The notes under the pieces: generated by a model | The model's input: the letters and a program-made list of their open reading frames with translations, nothing else | The model's database searches: none | What the model was told of the DNA's origin: nothing | Program-made: the position numbers and the translations under genes | NCBI GenBank assembly: GCA_024275145.1 | Contig: JAJRZR010000035.1 | Coordinates: 1 to 64,000, forward strand | Direction: 5' to 3' | DNA: 64,000 nt | Origin: Deltaproteobacteria bacterium | Lineage (GTDB): Bacteria > Desulfobacterota > Dissulfuribacteria > Dissulfuribacterales > QOAL01 | Shown: positions 1 to 8,991 of the stretch, piece after piece | How the letters are laid out: the number at the start of each line of letters is the position of its first letter | How positions within the stretch are numbered: the stretch's first letter is position 1

Positions 1-148
1 CCCGTACACCTGATGCCGCGCACCTGGGACATGAAGACACCACCCAATGAACGATGTGGCTTCACGGTAAACCTTCATGTCTGCCCGGCCACTTGTACAG
101 GCACCTCCAGGTATGAAAGCACGGCCCGGAGGAGGGATACCTCATGGC
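1..148 (+). repeat. Two tandem copies of the ~80-bp structured intergenic repeat (family IR-80); first copy truncated by window edge
   Basis: cccgtacacctgatgccgcgcacctgggacatgaagacacc... followed by aaaccttcatgtctgcccggcc...ggcacctccaggtatgaaagcacggcccgg; matches copies at 39825, 51440, 61323. Confidence 0.6.
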
Positions 149-425
149 AGATACGGAGAGCATCACCTATCAAGCGGTAAAGATAAGGCCTCAGGGCCTA
201 CAGGTACCATAAAACCGCGGCAACAGCAGGGAGGGAAGACGCGGGGCAGGTCCAAAAGACCTATGCCTCCAGGCAGGGACGCTCCAGGCAGCTGTGAACC
301 CCCTAATCAATGGAAATAAACCAATCTTGAATCGTATTGTGGGGCACCTGATCGTTTGCCAAAAAAGCCGATCGTACAGTGCCTCACGGTATATCTTGAA
401 TCAACCCGTAGCAGGAGGTGTAGAA

Positions 426-923
426 ATGGCCGAGAAAAAGTTAAGGATCCTAAAACAACAGTGGCCTGCTTTCGTTAAGGACTTCAACCGGCAAAACCAG
501 TCGAGGAGGGCTGTTCTTGCGGTTGGTGACCGCGAAATCGTGGGAGGGGAAGGACTGCCACTGGTAGGCCTTTCTTATGAACCGGAAGAAAGAAAGATAG
601 AAGTCTTCTTCGGTTCCAATGATCCAGATGAGATCTACCACATCGCCCATACGGTCAAGGTGCCAAGGGCACTGTACCTTATCCGGGATGACGAAAGCCC
701 TAATCCAGTAATCGGGATTCAGATACAAGGTGCCCCTGGTGCGGGCATGGCGGTAATCCGTTTCCTGGATGAGAATCCTGAAGAGGGTATGACGATGTGG
801 ATTGCCTCAGTGGCCCATACCATCTATGAAAGAAGGGGCTGCCAACCGGGTGCAGATCAGCAGGACTGGTTCGAGGCGGAAAAGGCTATACGACAAGCGA
901 TTACGGATTTTTTGGAAGACTAA
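426..923 (+). CDS. Hypothetical protein, possibly DUF5335-like; paired with downstream YcaO gene
   Basis: In-frame ATG at 426 (MAEKKLRILKQQWPAF...); stop abuts ycaO-like start; resemblance to DUF5335 is from memory of family pattern. Confidence 0.65.
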   Translation: MAEKKLRILKQQWPAFVKDFNRQNQSRRAVLAVGDREIVGGEGLPLVGLSYEPEERKIEVFFGSNDPDEIYHIAHTVKVPRALYLIRDDESPNPVIGIQIQGAPGAGMAVIRFLDENPEEGMTMWIASVAHTIYERRGCQPGADQQDWFEAEKAIRQAITDFLED

Positions 924-924
924 A

Positions 925-2673
925 ATGGCTATGATTCTAAAAGACTGTTACAAAAATACCGGCGCCTACTACGACAAAGTCAAAACACCAGAGGAAACCC
1001 TGGACTGGGTCAGGGGCAGGCTTGACCATTTCGACGTTCCACTGCTCAAGGAAACCGTTCGAATCGACAAGGGAAGACTTGGCATCCCTGTATACATAAG
1101 TAGGTATACGCCAGAGGCCCTGCGTGTAACCGGAACGCCAAAACAGATGGGAAAGGGTGCTACAGCCAGGCAGGCCGAGGCCAGTGCAGTAATGGAGTTG
1201 ATGGAACGTTTCAGCCTCTTTTCGTTCGTGAAGGAATGCCCAAAGAGGACCGGCAGTTATCCAGACCTTACGCCAGGTGCCATGCCTGTGCAGGATATGG
1301 CCTGTGTATTCCATCCTGGCGAGGGGGCGCAGGATCTTATAAAGGAGCTGGAGGAACTATTTGAGTTCCTTCCCTTCGAATGGGTCCATGGTTATCGCCC
1401 CCTGGACAGGAAAAATGTCTGGATCCCGTTCTCCTGGTTCTGGCCCATCAACGAGTACAATGGATCGGCTTCGGGAAACAGCCTTGAAGAAGCCGCAGTA
1501 CAGGCCATCTCAGAGGTAGTGGAGAGACACGTATGCTCGGTCATCAGCTATGATAAACTAAGGACACCCACCATAGATCCAACCTCGGTCAAAAATCCGG
1601 TTTCCAAGGAGCTTCTGGAAAAATTTACACACACTGGGGTTGAGGTTGTGCTCAAGGATTTCTCCCTGGATACCGGGGTCCCAACCGTGGGCGCGATTGC
1701 GTGGGATCCTGCCACCTTCCCCTCCAGGAGCGAGATCGTCTACACGGCGGGAACTGCCCCTGATCCAGAGAGGGCATTGATCAGGGCACTCACAGAGGTG
1801 GCGCAACTGGCAGGCGATTTCGATACGGATGGCGAATACGTGGAAAGTGGCCTGCCCAAGTTCAAAAATCTGACAGAGGCCGACTATATCCTTGCATCCC
1901 CTCAAACGGTACCGATCACCGCGCTATCTGATTGCGGGGCTGACAATTTCCGTTTGGAAGTGGAGAGGATGAGCACTGCCCTTTCAAAAAAGGGCCTCAA
2001 CGTATATCTGCTCGACATCACCCATCCGGACCTGGGAGTACCTGCGGTTTATGCCATAATACCTGGAAATCATTTCAGGGACAGGACAATAAACCTCGAC
2101 CTGCCCTTCCACTGTGCGAGGGTAACCGCCTCGGCCGGTTACGTATCACCTGAAGAGCGTATACAGATCCTGGGGACCCTGGAACGTCATCATCCAGGAA
2201 GATTCGATATCGCTTTCTATCAGGGCCACCTCCACGAGCTGATGGGAAACTTCCAGGCTGCACTGGCATTTTACGACAAGGCCTTGAAATCCAACCCGGC
2301 CCCTGAAGAAATTGCAAGTATCTATTGCCACAGGGCGGTATGCAAAAAGGAGAACGGCGCGATCGCAGAGGCCATAGACGAGTTGCTCAAGGCCAGGGAA
2401 TTAAACCCTGGACTCAAAGAGATCCACAACCTTCTTGGTTATTGCTATTACCGCAGAGGGGAATACCTGATGGCGATTGAATCCTTCGAGCAGGCCGTTT
2501 CCATAGATCCGGCATCTGCCATCGACTATGCGAATATCGGCAGCAACCTGCGGAAGCTAGGCCAGGATGAGGCAGCAATCAACTGGTACAGCATGGCTCT
2601 CGAACTGGACCCATCGCTTGAATGGGCCAGGGAACATCTGGATGAACTAAGGTCTGGGAAAAAGAACGTATAA
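925..2673 (+). CDS. YcaO-like family protein with C-terminal TPR repeats
   Basis: MAMILKDCYKNTGAYYDKVKTPEETL...; YcaO motifs (GKGATARQAEASAVMELMERFS, GSASGNSLEEAAVQAISEVVERH); C-terminal TPRs (ALAFYDKALKSNP, AIESFEQAVSIDPAS). Confidence 0.85.
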   Translation: MAMILKDCYKNTGAYYDKVKTPEETLDWVRGRLDHFDVPLLKETVRIDKGRLGIPVYISRYTPEALRVTGTPKQMGKGATARQAEASAVMELMERFSLFSFVKECPKRTGSYPDLTPGAMPVQDMACVFHPGEGAQDLIKELEELFEFLPFEWVHGYRPLDRKNVWIPFSWFWPINEYNGSASGNSLEEAAVQAISEVVERHVCSVISYDKLRTPTIDPTSVKNPVSKELLEKFTHTGVEVVLKDFSLDTGVPTVGAIAWDPATFPSRSEIVYTAGTAPDPERALIRALTEVAQLAGDFDTDGEYVESGLPKFKNLTEADYILASPQTVPITALSDCGADNFRLEVERMSTALSKKGLNVYLLDITHPDLGVPAVYAIIPGNHFRDRTINLDLPFHCARVTASAGYVSPEERIQILGTLERHHPGRFDIAFYQGHLHELMGNFQAALAFYDKALKSNPAPEEIASIYCHRAVCKKENGAIAEAIDELLKARELNPGLKEIHNLLGYCYYRRGEYLMAIESFEQAVSIDPASAIDYANIGSNLRKLGQDEAAINWYSMALELDPSLEWAREHLDELRSGKKNV

Positions 2674-3424
2674 AGGCGGCATAGGGTACAGGTCTCCTGC
2701 CAGGCCTTATGCCCCCACAAAATGACGGATGGACACGAAGGCATGGAAGAGGCTCCATTTTCCCAGATAAATAGAAGGCATTGACCATCACCTATCCACC
2801 ATAGCCAATGCCCGCCTGGTCACGTAATCGGGTAAGGGGAGTTTCTCCTCCCCTCCCCTGCACCCATTCCAGGCGGGTCCGCACGGTGTGGTTTCTGGTC
2901 ACGGCAACACCGCCCGCATCAGGTTCATACCTCCACGGCAAGATATGTCAAAAAAATGACGAACATCTTGGCCCATCCTGCCATATCCACCCTGTTTTTT
3001 ATCTTTCATCCTTATTAATCCTGTAATCTCAACATGTAACGTCCAGGGCGTCCAATGGCACAACTGTTGCGACATCCATGGGGCGTGATCTTTTTACAGA
3101 TCTTGCTGGTGTTGAGTCAATCATGCAATATCGCAAGGTTACACCAATTATTTTTTGCGCCTGCAAGGCACGGCCTAGGGCACGGTATCGGCCATATGCC
3201 CCTTGTTGTATGGGGGCAGGTACAAAAAAGAACGGACAAAGGACCGGCGGTTCGTAATTGCCCCAATACCAGCCATTGAACCCGGACTTTCATATCCAAA
3301 ACGGCCTACTCGATCGAGCCGGTAACGCATAAAAATTCTATCGTGAAACCTTCAGCGAGGCATGCGCACTTGATACAGCCCTTGGACATGAGGGTTCTGG
3401 TTGAACGAATACGGAGAGATACAG

Positions 3425-3958
3425 ATGGCAAAGGATGAGAAAGGCGCAAAAAACAAAGGGGCCGCGGAAACCAGTGGTAAGAAGAAAAAGCCAATCCTGC
3501 TGTTCATCATCATAGGGCTGGTGTTGCTGGTTGCAGCGGGCGGGGGGGCATTCTTTTTCCTGTACTCGGCTCCCAGTGACGAAGAGATAGCAAACCAGAT
3601 AGCCAAGGATGAGAAGGCACAACATGCACCCCAACCCCAGGAATCCGGACAGGCCATTGGCGTGACCCTGGAACTGACCCCATTCGTGGTGAACCTCGCA
3701 GATCCCAAGGCGAGGCATTTCCTCAAGGCCAGTCTCGTACTCGAGCTGTCAAACGAGGATGCAAAAGAGGTTGCCCAGAAGCTCATGCCCAGGATCAGAA
3801 ACGATATACTGATGCTGTTGAGCAGCCAGACCATTGAAGACGTCATATCCATCGAAGGCAAGGTACGCCTGAGGGATGAAATCATCGCAAGGGTGAGCCG
3901 CATAGTTGGCAGCAACAGGCTCCGAAACGTCTACTTCAGCCAGTTCGTGGTTCAATAG
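3425..3958 (+). CDS. fliL: Flagellar basal body-associated protein FliL
   Basis: Single TM helix then LTPFVVNLADPKARHFLKASLVLEL...; directly upstream of fliM. Confidence 0.85.
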   Translation: MAKDEKGAKNKGAAETSGKKKKPILLFIIIGLVLLVAAGGGAFFFLYSAPSDEEIANQIAKDEKAQHAPQPQESGQAIGVTLELTPFVVNLADPKARHFLKASLVLELSNEDAKEVAQKLMPRIRNDILMLLSSQTIEDVISIEGKVRLRDEIIARVSRIVGSNRLRNVYFSQFVVQ

Positions 3959-3999
3959 GCCGGGGATCAACCCCTTGGCCACAGAATTTCAGGGAAAGC

Positions 4000-4983
4000 A
4001 TGACCCAGGTACTCAGCCAAGATGAAATAGATGCCCTCTTAGGGGGACTGGATGAGGTCTCTGAATCGAAGACGGAAAGCGAACCGTCGGTTCAGGAAGA
4101 GGGTGAGATAATACCATACGACTTCACCAATGCCGTCCGGATGAGCAGGGTAAAGTTCCCGGCGTTCGCTGCTATCAACGATCATTTCAACAGGGGGCTG
4201 AGGACCACGCTTTCATCCATCCTGAGGGTAATGGTAGACAGTTCCATCGTGCCCATAGAGGTTATCAGCTTTAAGGAATTTCTCAGGAGAGTGCCTGTAC
4301 CCAGCAGCCTGCACATACTCAAGATGGACCCTTTCAGGGGACACTTCATGATGGTAATGGACTCCCAACTGGTCTTCTGTATCGTGGAGATATTCCTGGG
4401 CTCATCCTCAATCGGCCAGAGCCGGATAGAGGGAAGGGAGTTTACCTCAATTGAGCAGAGGCTGATAAAACGGATAGTGAACTCCCTGTTAAAGGATCTC
4501 GAGAGATCCTGGCAACCGATCAACCCGGTGAAGATCAACTATGTAAGAAGTGAGATCAACCCCCAGTTTGCCAAGATCGCCCAGGATGAGGACGCGGTGA
4601 TAATATCCAAGTTTCAATTGGACATAGAGGAGATGAGCGGCGTCATCTATTTGTGCATACCCGTAGGTCTCATCCAACCCATCAAGGCCAAGCTTCAATC
4701 CTCCTTTCAGGCGGATGAGGCCGATGATCCTGTATGGCTGAACAGACTCGTCCACAACCTCAAGGAAACCCCTCTGGAAATAAAGGTTCCCCTGGGCAAG
4801 GCCAGGGTCAAAGGCTCGGCGCTCCTTGACCTCGAAATCGGGGACATCATCCAGCTCGATACCAGAATTGACGACATGCTGGAGGTCATCATCCAGGGGC
4901 AACCAAAATTTGCCGGGCATCCGGGTATATCCAGGGGTCAAAGGGCGATAAAGATCGTGACCCCTATTTTGCCAGAGGATTAA
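4000..4983 (+). CDS. fliM: Flagellar motor switch protein FliM
   Basis: MTQVLSQDEIDALLGG... typical FliM N-terminus and C-terminal SpoA region. Confidence 0.97.
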   Translation: MTQVLSQDEIDALLGGLDEVSESKTESEPSVQEEGEIIPYDFTNAVRMSRVKFPAFAAINDHFNRGLRTTLSSILRVMVDSSIVPIEVISFKEFLRRVPVPSSLHILKMDPFRGHFMMVMDSQLVFCIVEIFLGSSSIGQSRIEGREFTSIEQRLIKRIVNSLLKDLERSWQPINPVKINYVRSEINPQFAKIAQDEDAVIISKFQLDIEEMSGVIYLCIPVGLIQPIKAKLQSSFQADEADDPVWLNRLVHNLKETPLEIKVPLGKARVKGSALLDLEIGDIIQLDTRIDDMLEVIIQGQPKFAGHPGISRGQRAIKIVTPILPED

Positions 4984-5036
4984 ACCCAAATCATATAAAA
5001 AGGTACATCACTCCGAATCATCAGGAGAAAAAAGAC

Positions 5037-5708
5037 ATGTTGAGTCAGGAAGAACTGGACAAATTACTGGAAGAAGGTGGTGAAGGCACGGACACGGGCG
5101 GGGGCGGGACCGATGAAAACAAACCGGAGACCTCTGCCGCATCCTCATCTGATCAACCCATAAGCCAGGATGAACTGGACGAGATACTGGGGGAATCAGA
5201 CGGTAGCAAAACCTCTACTGCTACTGCTTCAGAAACGGGGGACGATGGTAGCACTGATGACGATGTAGACTGGGCCGATGCATTCCAGGAGGCTGCCGAA
5301 GGTGGTGATGCCGCAGCGGCAAAGGCAATACACCAGGGGACAACCGGGGACAAACCGGCTGAAGAAAAGGACCATGCGGAGGCAAAGGCCCCTGATTTTG
5401 CCGAATTCAGCAAGGCCACCCCAACTTCCCCTGATGAGACAGGCATAAAACCAAACCTTGACTTTATCCTGGAGCTGCCCCTGGAGGTTTCAGTAGAACT
5501 TGGCAGATCCTCCATGCAGATAAAGGACCTCCTGAAGCTGGGCCAGGGGGCCGTGGTTGAGCTTAACAAGATGGCCGGAGAACCGGCTGAGATATACGTA
5601 AACCAAAAGTTGATGGCAAAGGGAGAGGTAGTAGTCGTAAACGAAAAATTTGGGGTCAAGCTCACCGAAATCATCAGCCCGGCAGACAGGGTACGGTCCC
5701 TGGGATAG
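5037..5708 (+). CDS. fliN: Flagellar motor switch protein FliN with extended acidic N-terminus
   Basis: MLSQEELDKLLEEGG; C-terminal SpoA domain LPLEVSVELGRSSMQIKDLLKLGQGAVVELNKMAGEPAEIYVN. Confidence 0.95.
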   Translation: MLSQEELDKLLEEGGEGTDTGGGGTDENKPETSAASSSDQPISQDELDEILGESDGSKTSTATASETGDDGSTDDDVDWADAFQEAAEGGDAAAAKAIHQGTTGDKPAEEKDHAEAKAPDFAEFSKATPTSPDETGIKPNLDFILELPLEVSVELGRSSMQIKDLLKLGQGAVVELNKMAGEPAEIYVNQKLMAKGEVVVVNEKFGVKLTEIISPADRVRSLG

Positions 5709-5714
5709 GAAATC

Positions 5715-6020
5715 ATGGAGGTCACCGGACTGATTATAAGGACCATAGGTGCACTTGCCATGATCCTTGGACTGATACTGGTAATGCTCTATGGCCTTCG
5801 CAAATGGGGGAAAAGAATCCAGGGTGAAGGCCTTGATATGATACAGGTACTATCCACGAGGATGATACTTCCCAAAAAATATATCAGCCTGGTCAAGGTA
5901 CCAGGAAGGATCCTGATCGTGGGCAGCTCCGAGCAGGCGATGGTGCTTCTTGGCTCACTCAGTGAAGATGACCTCGTACACGTGCCGGGCAAAGAGGAAG
6001 ATCATGATCAGAGGCTATAG
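5715..6020 (+). CDS. fliO: Flagellar biosynthetic protein FliO
   Basis: Small membrane protein between fliN and fli[39 protein letters not shown]. Confidence 0.85.
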   Translation: MEVTGLIIRTIGALAMILGLILVMLYGLRKWGKRIQGEGLDMIQVLSTRMILPKKYISLVKVPGRILIVGSSEQAMVLLGSLSEDDLVHVPGKEEDHDQRL

Positions 6021-6792
6021 GAACTTTGGCCATATCCACCTGCCCTTCATCATCATGGTGGTCGCAGTCTTCGCGCCCATCTTCTTTACCGCAAATGCCC
6101 ATGCGGTAACAGTGCCCAACTTGAATATAGGGATCGAGAACACCGACAACCCTGAAAAGGTGGCCACTGCCCTTGAAATAGTGTTGGTCCTTACGGTCCT
6201 TTCCGTTGCCCCTGCCATCCTGTTGATGATGACCTCCTTTACCCGCCTCATCGTGGTGTTCGGATTCTTGAGGCAGGCCATAGGGACCCAACAGATGCCC
6301 CCGAACCAAGTCTTGATAGGGCTGGCCCTGTTCCTCACATTTTTCATCATGCAACCGGTGTGGCAAAAGGCCAACAGCCAAGGAATCCAACCCTACCTCA
6401 ACGAAGAAATTTCCTTCAAGGAGGCGCTTCACAACGTGGAGATGCCCCTTAGAGATTTCATGTTCAGGCAGACCAGGCAGACCGATGTAGCACTCTTTTG
6501 CAGGATGGCCCACATCGAAAACCCAAAAGACAAGGATGCGATACCTACACTGGTCCTGATACCCTCCTTCATGATAAGCGAACTCAAGACGGCCTTCGAG
6601 ATAGGCTTCATACTCTACATCCCGTTCCTTATAATAGACATGGTGGTCTCCAGTGTCTTACTGTCAATGGGCATGATGATGCTTCCCCCTATACTGATCT
6701 CCCTGCCCTTCAAGCTCCTGCTCTTTGTCCTGGTGGATGGCTGGAACATACTGACTGGCTCCCTTGTAAAGAGTTTTTTTACCGGAGGATAG
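6004..6792 (+). CDS. fliP: Flagellar type III export protein FliP
   Basis: [42 protein letters not shown]; start at internal ATG 6004 overlapping fliO end. Confidence 0.96.
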   Translation: MIRGYRNFGHIHLPFIIMVVAVFAPIFFTANAHAVTVPNLNIGIENTDNPEKVATALEIVLVLTVLSVAPAILLMMTSFTRLIVVFGFLRQAIGTQQMPPNQVLIGLALFLTFFIMQPVWQKANSQGIQPYLNEEISFKEALHNVEMPLRDFMFRQTRQTDVALFCRMAHIENPKDKDAIPTLVLIPSFMISELKTAFEIGFILYIPFLIIDMVVSSVLLSMGMMMLPPILISLPFKLLLFVLVDGWNILTGSLVKSFFTGG

Positions 6793-6794
6793 AC

Positions 6795-7064
6795 ATGACA
6801 CAGGATATGATAGTGGGACTGGCGAGACAGGCCATAGAATTAACCCTCCTTATAAGCCTGCCCATGCTCGGTCTTGGGCTCATTGTAGGGCTTGCCGTGA
6901 GTATATTTCAGGCCGTGACCCAAATCCAGGAGATGACCCTTACCTTCGTCCCTAAGATAGTGGCCGTGCTGGTGGGCCTCCTCTTTGCCTTCCCATGGAT
7001 GATGAACAAACTCCTTGACTTCACAAGGGGCCTTATTGAACAGATACCGCAGTTCATCAGGTAG
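6795..7064 (+). CDS. fliQ: Flagellar export protein FliQ
   Basis: MTQDMIVGLARQAIELTLLISLPMLGLGLIVGLAVSIFQAVTQIQEMTLTFVPKI. Confidence 0.96.
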   Translation: MTQDMIVGLARQAIELTLLISLPMLGLGLIVGLAVSIFQAVTQIQEMTLTFVPKIVAVLVGLLFAFPWMMNKLLDFTRGLIEQIPQFIR

Positions 7065-7082
7065 CCGGAGGGCCTGTAACCC

Positions 7083-7880
7083 ATGCCTTTAGACCAGGAC
7101 TTTCTTGCAGGAATAATCAGCCATTACAAGGTATTTGCGCTTGTCCTGGTAAGGGTCGCGAGCCTGCTTTTCATGATGCCGATATTCAGCAGCAGGACCA
7201 TCCCTGTACAACTGAAGGCTGCCGTTTCATTGGTCATAGCCCTGCTCCTGACCCCGGTAGTCCCCTTCTCTGCTGCCCAGCTACCGGGTAATCCAGTGGG
7301 CTTCGCACTATTGGTAGTAAACGAGCTATTCACGGGCATGACCCTGGCACTCCTGATCCGTTTCGTATTTGCCGGGCTTCAGACAGCAGGGCAGATGGTA
7401 GGCGTACAGATGGGGCTGTCAGTAGCAAACATCATGGACCCCCAATCCGGTGTTCAGTCGGTAATCGTTGCACAATTTGCATATCTTATCGCATTGCTCC
7501 TTTTCCTGGCGGCCAACGGTCATCTCTTCATACTCAGGGCCATATATGACAGCTTCGTCATATTACCACCGGGCAAGCTGGTCCTCTCCTCTTCACTCTT
7601 CGACATCGTCATTGATATGGGCAGGGAGATGTTCGTACTGTCGGTAAAGCTCATGGCCCCTGTAATGGCCATACTCCTTTTTTCCCAGGTAGCCCTTGGG
7701 ATACTGGCAAAGACGGTGCCTCAGATCAATCTATTGATAGTGAGCTTTGGCCTGAACATAGCTTTGGGCCTCTTTTTCATGGGGCTGACCCTTCAGGTTT
7801 TCTGGCCAGTGCTCGTCAGATACCTCGACAAGGGTGTCAAGCTCTTACCTGTAGCCATGAAGATCATGGCTGGACAATAA
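7083..7880 (+). CDS. fliR: Flagellar export protein FliR
   Basis: Family-typical membrane protein between fliQ and flhB. Confidence 0.94.
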   Translation: MPLDQDFLAGIISHYKVFALVLVRVASLLFMMPIFSSRTIPVQLKAAVSLVIALLLTPVVPFSAAQLPGNPVGFALLVVNELFTGMTLALLIRFVFAGLQTAGQMVGVQMGLSVANIMDPQSGVQSVIVAQFAYLIALLLFLAANGHLFILRAIYDSFVILPPGKLVLSSSLFDIVIDMGREMFVLSVKLMAPVMAILLFSQVALGILAKTVPQINLLIVSFGLNIALGLFFMGLTLQVFWPVLVRYLDKGVKLLPVAMKIMAGQ

Positions 7881-7896
7881 CCCAAGAGACCGGGCC

Positions 7897-8991
7897 ATGG
7901 CTGAAGAATCCTTCCAGGAACGTACAGAACAGGCAACCCCGAAGCGACGCGAGGAGGCCAGGAAGAAGGGCCAGGTGGCCAAAAGCAGGGAACTTGCCTC
8001 GGTAGCAGTCCTGCTTTCGGGGCTGTTTACCCTATCATGGGGAAGTACTTTTTTTTACCATCATATAACGGACACCCTGAGTTACTACCTTGAACGATTC
8101 CCTGGCTTGGAGATCACTAGTGACAACATTGACGGGCTCGCCATGCTGGCCATGAAGCAGTTTGCCCTGATGCTTGTGCCCCTTTTTCTTGTCCTCTGTG
8201 CCGTTGCAATACTATCAAACTATCTCCAGGTAGGAGGACTTCTCTCCCTCGAGGCCATAAAACCCCAGGCATCCAAGATCAGTCCACTCCAAGGGCTGAA
8301 AAGGCTTTTCTCCCTGCAGGCCATGGTGGAGTTCATGAAATCACTCCTGAAGCTCACCATAGTGGGCTGGATAGCCTATGACACGGTACGTGACGAAACA
8401 ATGAACCTTCTTCCACTCCTGGACAAGGAACCCATCCAGATACTCCAATATATGGGGGGGGTGAGCTTTTCCTTGTTCCTCAAGACATGCATGGTCATGG
8501 TGATCCTGGCAACCCTGGACTTCCTGTTCCAGAAATGGGAATTTGAAAAGAATCTCAGGATGACGAAGCAGGAGGTCAAGGAGGAATTCAAACAGACCGA
8601 AGGTGACCCGCACACGAAGTCCAGGATACGCAGCATCCAGCGGGAGATGGCCCAGAAACGCATGATGGCAGAGGTACCCAAGGCCGACGTAGTGATCACA
8701 AACCCGACCCATCTGGCGGTTGCGTTGAAATATGAAGCGGGAAGGATGGAGGCCCCCATGGTGATAGCCAAGGGCGCTGGGGTGATTGCGGAAAAAATCC
8801 GTGAAATCGCAAAGAAAAACAATGTGCCTGTTATCGAGAACAAGCCTCTTGCCCAGAGCCTTTACAAGCTGGTGGACATGGGAAAGCCTATCACTGAAAA
8901 TCTATATCAGGCCGTGGCCGAGGTACTTGCATATGTCTATCGGCTGAAAAGCAAAAAGAGAAACACCAACACGAGGGGAGGTATCCGTTAG
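7897..8991 (+). CDS. flhB: Flagellar export switch protein FlhB
   Basis: ERTEQATPKRREEARKKGQVAKSRE; NPTH autocleavage motif (ADVVITNPTHLAVALKY). Confidence 0.97.
   Translation: MAEESFQERTEQATPKRREEARKKGQVAKSRELASVAVLLSGLFTLSWGSTFFYHHITDTLSYYLERFPGLEITSDNIDGLAMLAMKQFALMLVPLFLVLCAVAILSNYLQVGGLLSLEAIKPQASKISPLQGLKRLFSLQAMVEFMKSLLKLTIVGWIAYDTVRDETMNLLPLLDKEPIQILQYMGGVSFSLFLKTCMVMVILATLDFLFQKWEFEKNLRMTKQEVKEEFKQTEGDPHTKSRIRSIQREMAQKRMMAEVPKADVVITNPTHLAVALKYEAGRMEAPMVIAKGAGVIAEKIREIAKKNNVPVIENKPLAQSLYKLVDMGKPITENLYQAVAEVLAYVYRLKSKKRNTNTRGGIR

Noticed and set aside
77-319. 80-aa ORF upstream of the YcaO pair as a RiPP precursor
   Set aside because: Lies across IR-80 repeats, has no clear ribosome binding site and low-complexity basic composition; more likely non-coding.
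802-924. N-terminal extension of the YcaO ORF from 802
   Set aside because: Overlaps the upstream gene out of frame; ATG 925 directly after the upstream stop gives the family-like N-terminus.
2880-2960. TPP riboswitch on the minus strand (GAACCTGATGCGGGCGGTGTTGCCG)
   Set aside because: Resembles the 3' part of a THI element but the 5' CTGAGA region is missing and no thiamine gene is nearby.
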